From contig NZ_CP146614.1 of assembly GCF_037094685.1 (NCBI RefSeq), positions 930,001 to 994,000 on the forward strand: 64,000 nucleotides of DNA, read 5' to 3'. How positions within the stretch are numbered: position 1 is the first letter of the stretch; each line of letters starts with the position of its first letter. Source of the DNA: Massilia sp. METH4 (GTDB lineage: Bacteria > Pseudomonadota > Gammaproteobacteria > Burkholderiales > Burkholderiaceae_D). A model generated the notes under the pieces. That model was given only the letters and a program-made list of their open reading frames with translations. It had not been told where the DNA came from and made no database searches. Of this stretch, positions 17,569-25,078 are shown one piece after another. The translations under genes and the position numbers were made by a program.

Positions 17569-18147
17569 ATGTTGATGGCAATATCCAGGGCAATCGATTT
17601 TCTGAACGACCGGATCGCGGCGGTGGTGGCCTGGGCCCTGCTCGCCGCGGTGCTGATCTGCGCGGCCAATGCGCTCATCCGGTACTCGTTCAACCTCAGT
17701 TCCAATGCCTGGCTGGAGATCCAGTGGTACCTGTTTGCCGCGGTCTTCATGCTGGCGGCTCCCCACACCTTGCGGCGCGACGAGCACGTGCGCATCGACG
17801 TGATCGTGGGCCGCTTTTCCCGCCGCACCCAGGTCTGGATCGACCTGTTCGGCTTCTTCCTCTTCCTGCTGCCCATCTGCTGCGTGATCCTGTACTACGG
17901 GATTCCATTCGGCCTCAACTCCCTGAAGAGCGGTGAAATGTCCAGCAATGCGGGCGGCCTGATCGTGTGGCCCGCGAAGATCCTGGTGCCGATCGGCTTC
18001 GCTTTGATGATCCTGCAGGGCCTGTCGGAAATCATCAAGCGGATCGAGTACCTGCGCGGGCGGCTCGACGCGAGCGCCTTCACGAAGGGGGCGCCCACGC
18101 CGCAGCAGGAGATCGAGGCGATCCGGCAAGCCAACCAGCCGCACTGA
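17569..18147 (+). CDS. TRAP transporter small permease (DctQ type)
   Basis: 192 residues, start ATG 17569 with AAAGGAG six bases upstream. Four hydrophobic segments (about residues 16-38, 52-70, 93-113 and 132-152) fit the DctQ topology, and the first cytoplasmic loop carries the usual LRRDEHVRIDVI motif. It is the small membrane subunit of a tripartite ATP-independent periplasmic transporter, working with the large permease encoded 13 bases downstream. Length is slightly above the family norm because of a polar C-terminal tail. No binding-protein gene is adjacent. Confidence 0.9.
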   Translation: MLMAISRAIDFLNDRIAAVVAWALLAAVLICAANALIRYSFNLSSNAWLEIQWYLFAAVFMLAAPHTLRRDEHVRIDVIVGRFSRRTQVWIDLFGFFLFLLPICCVILYYGIPFGLNSLKSGEMSSNAGGLIVWPAKILVPIGFALMILQGLSEIIKRIEYLRGRLDASAFTKGAPTPQQEIEAIRQANQPH

Positions 18148-18160
18148 CGGGACCCGGACA

Positions 18161-19804
18161 ATGGAAGCCTTCCTCATCGCCAATATCGCGCCGATCATGT
18201 TCGGCACCCTGGTGCTGTTCCTGCTGTGCGGTTTCCCGGTGGCCTTCGCGCTGGCGGCCAATGGGCTGTTCTTCGGCCTTGTCGGCATCGAGCTGGGCCT
18301 CTTGAAACCGGAATTGCTGCAGGCGCTGCCGAACCGGATCTTCGGCATCATGGCCAACGACACGCTGCTGGCCATTCCGTTCTTTACGCTGATGGGCCTG
18401 ATCCTGGAACGCTCCGGCATGGCCGAAGACCTGCTGGACACGATCGGCCAGCTGTTCGGGCCGATCCGCGGCGGCGTCGCGTATGCCGTGATCTTCGTGG
18501 GCGCGCTGCTGGCCGCCACCACCGGCGTGGTGGCCGCGTCGGTGATCTCGATGGGCCTCATCTCGCTGCCGGTGATGCTGCGCTACGGTTACGACAAGCG
18601 CCTGGCGACCGGCGTGATTGCCGCCTCCGGCACCCTGGCGCAGATCATCCCGCCGTCCCTCGTGCTGATCGTGATGGCGGACCAGCTGGGCCGCTCGGTG
18701 GGCGATATGTACAAGGCGGCATTCGGCCCCGGCCTGCTGCTGACGGCCATGTACGCCGGCTATGTGCTGGCCGTGTCGCTGTTCAAGCCGCACCATGCGC
18801 CGGCCCTGCCGCCGGAAGCGCGCAACCTGCGCGAGCCGAACGGCGACTCGGGCATCCGCTCGCTGCTCGTACTGGTGGCGGCCACCGTGGCGGCGTCCTA
18901 TGCGTTCGCGCACTGGTACGAGGCAAGCCATCCGGATGCGCACCGCGACGAAGTAGGCATCTTTTCGGCGGCCCTGGGCATCGTCGGCGCCTTCGTGTTC
19001 GCGCTGGCCAACCGGTACGCGAAGCTTGGCCTGCTGTCGCGCATGGCCGAAAAGGTGGTGTTCGTGCTGATCCCGCCGCTGGCGCTGATCTTCCTCGTGC
19101 TGGGCACGATCTTCATCGGCCTGGCCACGCCCACCGAGGGTGGCGGCATGGGCGCGGTGGGCGCACTCGTGCTGGCGCTGCTGAACCGCCGGCTTACCTG
19201 GCCCTTGCTCACGCAGGCGATGATGTCGACCACGCGGCTGTCGTGCTTCGTGATCTTCATCCTTATCGGTTCGACGGTGTTCGCGCTGGTGTTCCGCGGC
19301 GTAAACGGCGACCTGTGGGTGGAGCATCTGCTGACCAGCCTGCCGGGTGGCTCGACGGGCTTCCTGATCGCCGTGAACATCCTGTTCTTCGTGCTGGCGT
19401 TCTTCCTCGACTTCTTCGAGCTGGCCTTCATCCTCGTGCCGCTGGTGGGGCCCGTGGCGGAAAAGCTGGGCATCGACCTGATCTGGTTCGGCGTGCTGCT
19501 GGGCGTGAACATGCAGACGTCGTTCATGCACCCGCCGTTCGGCTTCGCGCTGTTCTACCTGCGCTCGGTCGCGCCGAAGGAAGTGAAGACTTCCGACATC
19601 TACTGGGGCGCGATTCCGTTCGTGTGCATCCAGGTGCTGATGGTGGCGCTGATCATCGCGTTCCCGCAGCTGGTGGCGGTGGAGACGCGCACCGACATGA
19701 CCGAGGAAGTCGAGCTGAAGATCGATGCGCCGGCCGACTACGGCGCGCCGGCGGAGGACGGGCCGCCGCAGCTGGATTTCTCGACGGACGAGGAGAAGAA
19801 GTAG
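18161..19804 (+). CDS. TRAP transporter large permease (DctM, mannitol/chloroaromatic type)
   Basis: 547 residues, about 120 longer than a classical DctM. At least twelve hydrophobic segments are seen. Conserved blocks include TLLAIPFFTLMGLILERSG, GVAYAVIFVGALLAATTGVVA, ASGTLAQIIPPSLVLIV and the LATPTEGGGMGAVGAL motif. A hydrophilic insert with a pair of extra helices (about residues 205-300) accounts for the extra length and is typical of the mannitol/chloroaromatic TRAP group, whose substrates are mostly undefined. The C terminus is an acidic tail. The pair of permease genes ends at a palindrome cluster. Candidate binding proteins are the genes at 37864-38949 and 44098-45186. Confidence 0.9.
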   Translation: MEAFLIANIAPIMFGTLVLFLLCGFPVAFALAANGLFFGLVGIELGLLKPELLQALPNRIFGIMANDTLLAIPFFTLMGLILERSGMAEDLLDTIGQLFGPIRGGVAYAVIFVGALLAATTGVVAASVISMGLISLPVMLRYGYDKRLATGVIAASGTLAQIIPPSLVLIVMADQLGRSVGDMYKAAFGPGLLLTAMYAGYVLAVSLFKPHHAPALPPEARNLREPNGDSGIRSLLVLVAATVAASYAFAHWYEASHPDAHRDEVGIFSAALGIVGAFVFALANRYAKLGLLSRMAEKVVFVLIPPLALIFLVLGTIFIGLATPTEGGGMGAVGALVLALLNRRLTWPLLTQAMMSTTRLSCFVIFILIGSTVFALVFRGVNGDLWVEHLLTSLPGGSTGFLIAVNILFFVLAFFLDFFELAFILVPLVGPVAEKLGIDLIWFGVLLGVNMQTSFMHPPFGFALFYLRSVAPKEVKTSDIYWGAIPFVCIQVLMVALIIAFPQLVAVETRTDMTEEVELKIDAPADYGAPAEDGPPQLDFSTDEEKK

Positions 19805-19824
19805 GCGTCGATGCCTGATCCACT

Positions 19825-19941
19825 GGTGTCTGACACCGGTTTTCCCATGAAGCATCAACACGGCTTGCCCGAGAGGCGCTGGATGCCTCGCCGGAAAACC
19901 GGTGTCACACACCATTTCCTTCGGAAATGATGTCTGACACC
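19825..19941. repeat. REP-like palindrome cluster B
   Basis: GGTGTCTGACACC (19825-19837) runs directly into GGTTTTCCC, and 46 bases later GGAAAACC leads into a degenerate core GGTGTCACACACC (19901-19913). A small hairpin (ATTTCC-TTC-GGAAAT type) and a half-degenerate core GATGTCTGACACC (19929-19941) follow. The cluster separates the TRAP large permease from the convergent ACT-like gene and could act as a bidirectional terminator. Confidence 0.8.
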
Positions 19942-19953
19942 AAGGAACCGCGC

Positions 19954-20616
19954 TCAGTGCGTCACCATCCCCGCCAGCACCGCGAACGCCGCCCCCGCAT
20001 GCTCCCGATCCATGATCAGGGTCAGCTCCGAATGCGTGGAAATCATGTTCACGAGGTTGACGTTGTCCCATGCCAGTTTCTTCAGGATGGCATGGTAGAC
20101 GCCGGACGTGCGGTGCGATTCGTCCGATAGCTGCAGGGTCACGGCGTTCAGGTTGTCGAGGCGGGCGAGCAGGCATTCGCCGTCGAACACGGCTTCCACG
20201 AGCGGAATCAGCGGGCGGCTGCAGACCACCATCGCTTCGTTCACGTTGCGCGTCACCGTCAGGAACATGTCGCCGCGGCGATCGGCCCTGGCCAGCAGTT
20301 CGCGGTGGCAGGCGTCGGTGCGGGCCGACTCGCGCCATGTCAGTTCGACGAGGTCGGTGCGTGCGGTCAGCTGCCCGGTCTTGCGCGCCAGCGCGATTTC
20401 CTGCGCTCCCGCGCCCTGCGCGGGCAGGCGTTCCGATACGCGGCGCAGTGCCATCACGACGGCGGCTTGCCCCACGGGTTTCCACAAGTCGCTTTCCAGC
20501 TGCGGCTGCAGCTGGCGCGCCAGTTCGGACAGATTGATCAAGCCACGGCGCAAGCCCTCGCTGAGAAAGGGCGAATCCATGACGATGCGTTCTACTTTGG
20601 TAGCGATGGACAGCAT
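19954..20616 (-). CDS. ACT-domain-like protein of unknown function
   Basis: 220 residues from ATG 20616. The N-terminal half is helical (IVMDSPFLSEGLRRGLINLSELARQL, a helix-turn-helix-like pattern). The C-terminal third (about residues 165-218) reads SGVYHAILKKLAWDNVNLVNMIST followed by a strand ELTLIMDREHAGAAFAVLAG, which closely follows aspartokinase-type ACT domains. No kinase domain is present, so it is not an aspartokinase. I interpret it as a stand-alone ligand-binding regulator, perhaps binding an amino acid, but no family name can be given with certainty. It is transcribed alone and converges on the TRAP genes. Confidence 0.65.
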   Translation of the reverse strand: MLSIATKVERIVMDSPFLSEGLRRGLINLSELARQLQPQLESDLWKPVGQAAVVMALRRVSERLPAQGAGAQEIALARKTGQLTARTDLVELTWRESARTDACHRELLARADRRGDMFLTVTRNVNEAMVVCSRPLIPLVEAVFDGECLLARLDNLNAVTLQLSDESHRTSGVYHAILKKLAWDNVNLVNMISTHSELTLIMDREHAGAAFAVLAGMVTH

Positions 20617-21146
20617 GGCTCCACGCCCGCGAGGGCGCTCCTTGTAAAAGTCATGCGTCGCGCCGCCGCCGGGCACGGGGCGACGGGCTGGACGCGAAGG
20701 ATGTTATCGGCGCGGCGGCTGCCTATGTAGGTGGCGCGCGGTGTGGAGCCTGGATGAAGCGAAGGTGTGCTTGCGTGGTCATGGTTGCTTCCCTGAAGTG
20801 TGCCTCAGCGCTTATTTATGCCCGTAACGTTGTACCTTCCCGGTGCGCTGTTCTTGTTGGCCCGGCGGGCCTGGTTGGCCACGCCGGTGTCACTGTAGTG
20901 TACGGCTAATTGTTGCTTGAGCGTGCAAAACCGCGGCACATTTCGCGACCGTTGCATCGCGCATACAAAATAGACCAATCGTGCGCTCAGGACCGAATGT
21001 TCGCGCTAGGCAAGGTGTCCCATTCTTAACAAAAACGAGCTCAGCGACTCATTTCGGAAGATTTTTGACTTGCCTGTTGCCTATTGCATAACGTCGCGGT
21101 TCACCCGCGTTCATGGCGGGCCTGTCACTTCACTTCTGGAGATGAA
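20617..21146. other. 530-bp intergenic region with divergent promoters
   Basis: The region separates the ACT-like gene (minus) from the M4 protease (plus). I see no convincing reading frame with a ribosome site. It holds a GC palindrome GGCCCG-G-CGGGCC (20859-20871) and an A/T-richer stretch from about 20900 to 21095 that is unlike its surroundings and ends in the protease promoter. The upstream control of the ACT-like gene is presumably within the first 200 bp, but I cannot place a promoter there. Confidence 0.5.
21065..21092 (+). promoter_or_regulatory. Putative promoter of the M4 metalloprotease
   Basis: TTGACT (21065-21070) and CATAAC (21087-21092) with a 16-base spacer lie in an A/T-rich pocket about 55 bp upstream of the protease ATG. 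The -35 is good; the -10 matches four of six consensus bases. Confidence 0.4.
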
Positions 21147-23693
21147 ATGAACCTTCGCTTGAGCATCCTGGCGGCCGCGATCGCCATCCTTCCCTTCGGC
21201 GGCGGCGCCGCCGCCCAATCGCGCGGCATGCTGCCCGACAGCCTGATGGCCGGCCCGGCCCAGGAGCTGACGGCCACCGCCAAGGCGGGTCTCGAGAACC
21301 GCCTGGCATCGCGCCGCGTCGCGGCCGGCCTGGACGAAGATCATGGCTTCAGGATCGGCCGGCAGCAGCCCGGTGCGCAAGGCACGCGCATCGTGCGCGC
21401 GCAGCATACGTGGAAGGGCTTGCGGGTGTTCGGCTCGGACTCGGTCATCGTCACGGATGACGACGGCGAGATCGTCAGCGAGTCCGCTTCCAATCGCCGT
21501 GAGGGCCTGGACGGCTCGCGCGCCAACCTGGCCAGCTCCCGTCCGGCGCCGGACGTGACGCCGGCGATCGCCAAGGAAGATGCCATTGCCGCCGTGATGC
21601 GCCGCGTCGCACCGCTGGGCAAGCATCGCTGGAAGCCGGAAGCGGAGTTGCTGATCTATCCGGTCATGAAGACCGTGCGCGTGCCCGGCGCGGAGAACAA
21701 GGCCGAAAGCGCGCTGAACGCGCTGGACGTGGAAGAAGTGGTCGAGCGCTATGCGCTGGCCTACCTGGTGCAGACGCGCATGGTCGTCAACAAGAGGCTC
21801 ATCTACCGCGACAGCATCCTCGACGCCCACACCGGCGAAGTGATTGCCGAGTGGGATGCGCTGCAGACCGTGGCCGGCACCGGCAAGAGCCAGTACAACG
21901 GTACCGTGCCGATCAATACCACGCTCTCGGGCAGCACCTACCAGATGCTGGACGGCTCGCGCGGCACCGGCGGGCGCTTTGGCGGCATGGCGATCACCAA
22001 TGCGAACCATGCGCCGGAATCGAATCCGACCCCCGGCAACATCTACACCAACAGCACCAATACCTGGGGCGACGGCCAGCAGTACATCAACGGCGGCAGC
22101 ACCACCAACGCCAACGGGCAGACGGCCGCGGTGAATGCGCTGTGGGGCCTGATGAACACCTATGACGCGATGAAGAACGTGCTGGGCTGGCAAAGCCTGG
22201 ACGGCAACAATACGTCGACCTATATCGCCGTGCACGTCGACAACCAGTACGACAACGCCTTCTTCGACCCGAGCTGCAAGTGCATGTACATCGGCGACGG
22301 CGGCACGGCGTTCTACAACCTCGGCTCGATCGACGTGATCGGCCACGAGATGCACCACGGCGTGACGGATGCCACGTCGAACCTCGTGTACTCGGGCGAG
22401 TCGGGCGGCTTGAACGAATCGTCGTCCGACATCGGCGGCGAGATGACGGAAGCCTATGCCCGCGCCGGTGGCACCGGCAGCGTGATCCCCGCCACGGGCA
22501 ACGATTGGGTGATGGGTCGCGAGATCAGCCGAACCGGCCAGCCGCTGCGCTATATGTACAAGCCGAGCAAGGATGGCAGCAGCCCGAACGCGTGGAGCAA
22601 CACGATCAAGAACCTCAACGTGCACTACAGCAGCGGCCCGAACAACCGCATGTTCTACTTCCTGTCGCAGGGCTCCAATTCGAGCAGCAGCAGCGAGTAC
22701 TACAGCTCCTACCTCACCCAGCAGCCGCTGGCGATGACGGGCATCGGCAACGACAAGGCCTTCCGCATCTGGTTCAAGGCGAATACGACGAAGTTCACCT
22801 CGTCCACCAACTATGCCGATGCGCGCCTGAAGATGATCGCCTCGGCCGAGGAACTGTATGGCGCGGGCAGCCGCGAAGCGATCGCCGTGCGGCGCGCCTA
22901 CGCCGCGATCAACGTAGGCACGGACGTGGCCGAAAGCGGCACCGGCGGCACGGCCCTGGCGATCGCCACGCAGCCGGCCAACATGACCGTCTCTGCCGGC
23001 GGCACCGCGCGCTTCACCGTCGCCGCCTCGGGCGGCACGGCACCGTACAGCTACCGCTGGTACCGCAACAACTCGCTGATCAGCGGCGCCACGGCGGCCA
23101 CCTACTCGTTCACCGCCCAGTCCACCGACAACGGCGCCGTATTCAAGGCTACCGTGACCGACGCGGCGGCAGCCACCGCCACCTCGGGCAATGCGACGCT
23201 GACGGTCAGCGGCACCGGCGGCGGCACGGGCAGCGAGCGGGTGGTGAACGGCGGCTTCGAATCCGGCACCACCGGCTGGGCCGGCAGCACGGGCGCCATC
23301 GGCACCTTCGGCGGCCAGACGGCCTACGAAGGCAGCCGCTACGCCTGGCTGGGCGGCAACGGCGCCACGGCCACCGAAACGCTGACGCAGGACGTGGCGA
23401 TCCCGTCGACGGCCACGTCGGCCGCGCTGTCCTTCGCGCTGCACATCGACACCGCCGAAACCGGCACCACCGTCTACGACAAGCTGGTGGTCACGGTGAA
23501 GAACAGCGCCGGCACCACGCTGGGCACGCTGGCCACGTACTCCAACGCCAACGCCGCCGCCGGCTACCAGGTGCGCACCTTCAGCCTGCTGGCCTACAAG
23601 GGGCAGACCGTGCGGCTGTCGTTCGCCGCGACGGAAGACTCGTCGCTGCAGACATCGTTCGTGGTCGACAAGGTGAGTGTGGTAACCCAGTAA
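21147..23693 (+). CDS. Secreted M4 (thermolysin-like) metalloprotease with Ig-like and carbohydrate-binding-like tail
   Basis: 848 residues from ATG 21147 (GGAG upstream), with signal peptide MNLRLSILAAAIAILPFGGGAAAQ. The propeptide (about residues 40-230) has FTP/PepSY features such as VRAQHTWKGLRVFGSDSVIV. The catalytic domain has H400-E401-M-H-H404 and GLNES (Glu424), the zinc set of family M4, spaced as in thermolysin. An Ig-like domain follows (about residues 603-692, ANMTVSAGGTARFTVAASGG to YRWYRNN). A C-terminal jelly-roll-like domain (about 697-848, VVNGGFESGTTGW) follows that. The enzyme is probably exported by type II secretion and processed. It is monocistronic, with a palindrome pair after the stop. 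Confidence 0.93.
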   Translation: MNLRLSILAAAIAILPFGGGAAAQSRGMLPDSLMAGPAQELTATAKAGLENRLASRRVAAGLDEDHGFRIGRQQPGAQGTRIVRAQHTWKGLRVFGSDSVIVTDDDGEIVSESASNRREGLDGSRANLASSRPAPDVTPAIAKEDAIAAVMRRVAPLGKHRWKPEAELLIYPVMKTVRVPGAENKAESALNALDVEEVVERYALAYLVQTRMVVNKRLIYRDSILDAHTGEVIAEWDALQTVAGTGKSQYNGTVPINTTLSGSTYQMLDGSRGTGGRFGGMAITNANHAPESNPTPGNIYTNSTNTWGDGQQYINGGSTTNANGQTAAVNALWGLMNTYDAMKNVLGWQSLDGNNTSTYIAVHVDNQYDNAFFDPSCKCMYIGDGGTAFYNLGSIDVIGHEMHHGVTDATSNLVYSGESGGLNESSSDIGGEMTEAYARAGGTGSVIPATGNDWVMGREISRTGQPLRYMYKPSKDGSSPNAWSNTIKNLNVHYSSGPNNRMFYFLSQGSNSSSSSEYYSSYLTQQPLAMTGIGNDKAFRIWFKANTTKFTSSTNYADARLKMIASAEELYGAGSREAIAVRRAYAAINVGTDVAESGTGGTALAIATQPANMTVSAGGTARFTVAASGGTAPYSYRWYRNNSLISGATAATYSFTAQSTDNGAVFKATVTDAAAATATSGNATLTVSGTGGGTGSERVVNGGFESGTTGWAGSTGAIGTFGGQTAYEGSRYAWLGGNGATATETLTQDVAIPSTATSAALSFALHIDTAETGTTVYDKLVVTVKNSAGTTLGTLATYSNANAAAGYQVRTFSLLAYKGQTVRLSFAATEDSSLQTSFVVDKVSVVTQ

Positions 23694-23705
23694 CAGGGAA
23701 GTAAC

Positions 23706-23801
23706 GGGGACAGTCCCCACCCGGAATCCGTTGCGTTTTTGCCGCGCGAGCATGGCGAAACGTGGCAACCGCGCAACGATCCACGGCTGGGGACTGTCCC
23801 C
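23706..23801. repeat. Palindrome cluster E (GGGGACAGTCCCC pair)
   Basis: GGGGACAGTCCCC (23706-23718) and its reverse complement GGGGACTGTCCCC (23789-23801) bracket 70 bases in the gap between the M4 protease and the aminopeptidase. Each is a 13-base palindrome with one unpaired centre, the same design as the GGTGTCNGACACC family but with different arms. A run of T follows the second copy (GATTTTTTAC), so it may act as a terminator. Confidence 0.75.
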
Positions 23802-23863
23802 GATTTTTTACAACAGTTCCGAGGGGCGCTGATATGATGCCCGCTTCGTTGGAAGGAGCGGGC

Positions 23864-25078
23864 ATGGGCATTGGCGGGAAGACGGTCGAACAGGCACTGG
23901 CCAGATTGGTGGACATGACGGCGGGGGCGGTGCCGATCGGGCGCGAGGAGCACCTGGCGCGCATCGCGAAGGCGCAGGCGTATATGCGCGCGCAGCAGGT
24001 CGCGGCGGTCTGGTTGAACGCGGGCACGAACCTGCTGTACTTCACGGGCATGAAGTGGCACCCGAGCGAGCGGATGGTGGGCGCCATCCTGCCGGCCGAG
24101 GGGCCGCTGGTATATCTCGCGCCCGCCTTCGAGGAAGCCACGCTGAAGGATTTCATGCTGGTCGATGGCCACGTGCATACGTGGCACGAGCACGAAGACC
24201 CGTGCGCGCTGTTCGCCGGCGTCATCAAGGGCCTGGGCATCCCGCCCGGCGCGCACATCGGCATCGACGAGAGCACGCCTTTCTTCACCTCCGACGGCAT
24301 CCGCCAGCAAGCCCCGGACTACACCCTTGTCAATGCGAAGGCGGTGACGGCGTTTTGCCGCACCCGCAAGTCGCCGGCCGAAATCGCGCTGATGCAGCGC
24401 GCCAAGGACATGACGATGGCCGTGCACATCGCCACCGCCAGCATCCTGCGGGTGGGGATCACCACGAAGGAAGTCGAAGCGTTCATCGACCGGGCGCACC
24501 GCAAGGTGGGCGCGCCGGCCGGCTCGTATTTCGTGATCGTGCTGTTTGGCGAGGCGACGGCATTCCCGCATGGCGTGTCGTACGTGCAAACCCTGAAGGA
24601 CGGCGACACGGTGCTGATCGACACCGGCTGCAAGCTGCACGACTACATCTCGGATATCACGCGCACCTATGTGTTCGGCACGCCGAGCGAGCGCCAGCGC
24701 GCCGTCTGGAATGCGGAAAAGGCGGCACAGCAGGCAGCGTTCGAGGCAGCCCGACTCGGTGTGCCCTGCGAGGAAGTGGACGCGGCGGCACGCCGCTCGC
24801 TGGAGGCCAGCGGCTTCGGCCCCGGCTATGCACTGCCGGGCCTGCCCCACCGCACCGGCCACGGCATCGGCCTCGACATCCACGAATGGCCCTACCTCGT
24901 GGGTGGCGACAAGACGCCGCTCGACGTGGGCATGTGCTTCTCGAACGAGCCGATGATCTGCGTGCCGGGCGAATTCGGCATCCGCCACGAAGACCACTTC
25001 TACATGACGGAAAACGGGCCGCGCTGGTTTACCCGGCCGGCCCGCTCGATCGAGGATCCGTTCGGATTGGCAGGCTAG
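23864..25078 (+). CDS. M24-family aminopeptidase (Xaa-Pro type)
   Basis: 404 residues. ATG 23864 is chosen because GGAAGGAGCGGGC precedes it; earlier in-frame ATGs at 23834 and 23837 lack a site. The N-terminal creatinase-like domain is followed by the pita-bread metal site: FGEATAFPHG, DTGCKLHDYISDITRTYVFG (two Asp), GLPHRTGHGIGLDIHEWPY (His), and FSNEPMICVPGEFGIRHED (two Glu). This is the five-ligand dimetal set of peptidase M24B. It removes N-terminal residues before proline, or related dipeptides, in the cytoplasm. Its stop codon overlaps the convergent paaZ stop within CTAG. Confidence 0.9.
   Translation: MGIGGKTVEQALARLVDMTAGAVPIGREEHLARIAKAQAYMRAQQVAAVWLNAGTNLLYFTGMKWHPSERMVGAILPAEGPLVYLAPAFEEATLKDFMLVDGHVHTWHEHEDPCALFAGVIKGLGIPPGAHIGIDESTPFFTSDGIRQQAPDYTLVNAKAVTAFCRTRKSPAEIALMQRAKDMTMAVHIATASILRVGITTKEVEAFIDRAHRKVGAPAGSYFVIVLFGEATAFPHGVSYVQTLKDGDTVLIDTGCKLHDYISDITRTYVFGTPSERQRAVWNAEKAAQQAAFEAARLGVPCEEVDAAARRSLEASGFGPGYALPGLPHRTGHGIGLDIHEWPYLVGGDKTPLDVGMCFSNEPMICVPGEFGIRHEDHFYMTENGPRWFTRPARSIEDPFGLAG

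Noticed and set aside
21111..23768. Long open frame opposite the M4 protease
   Set aside because: The plus strand encodes a signal peptide, zinc motif and repeats in frame; the opposite frame has none.
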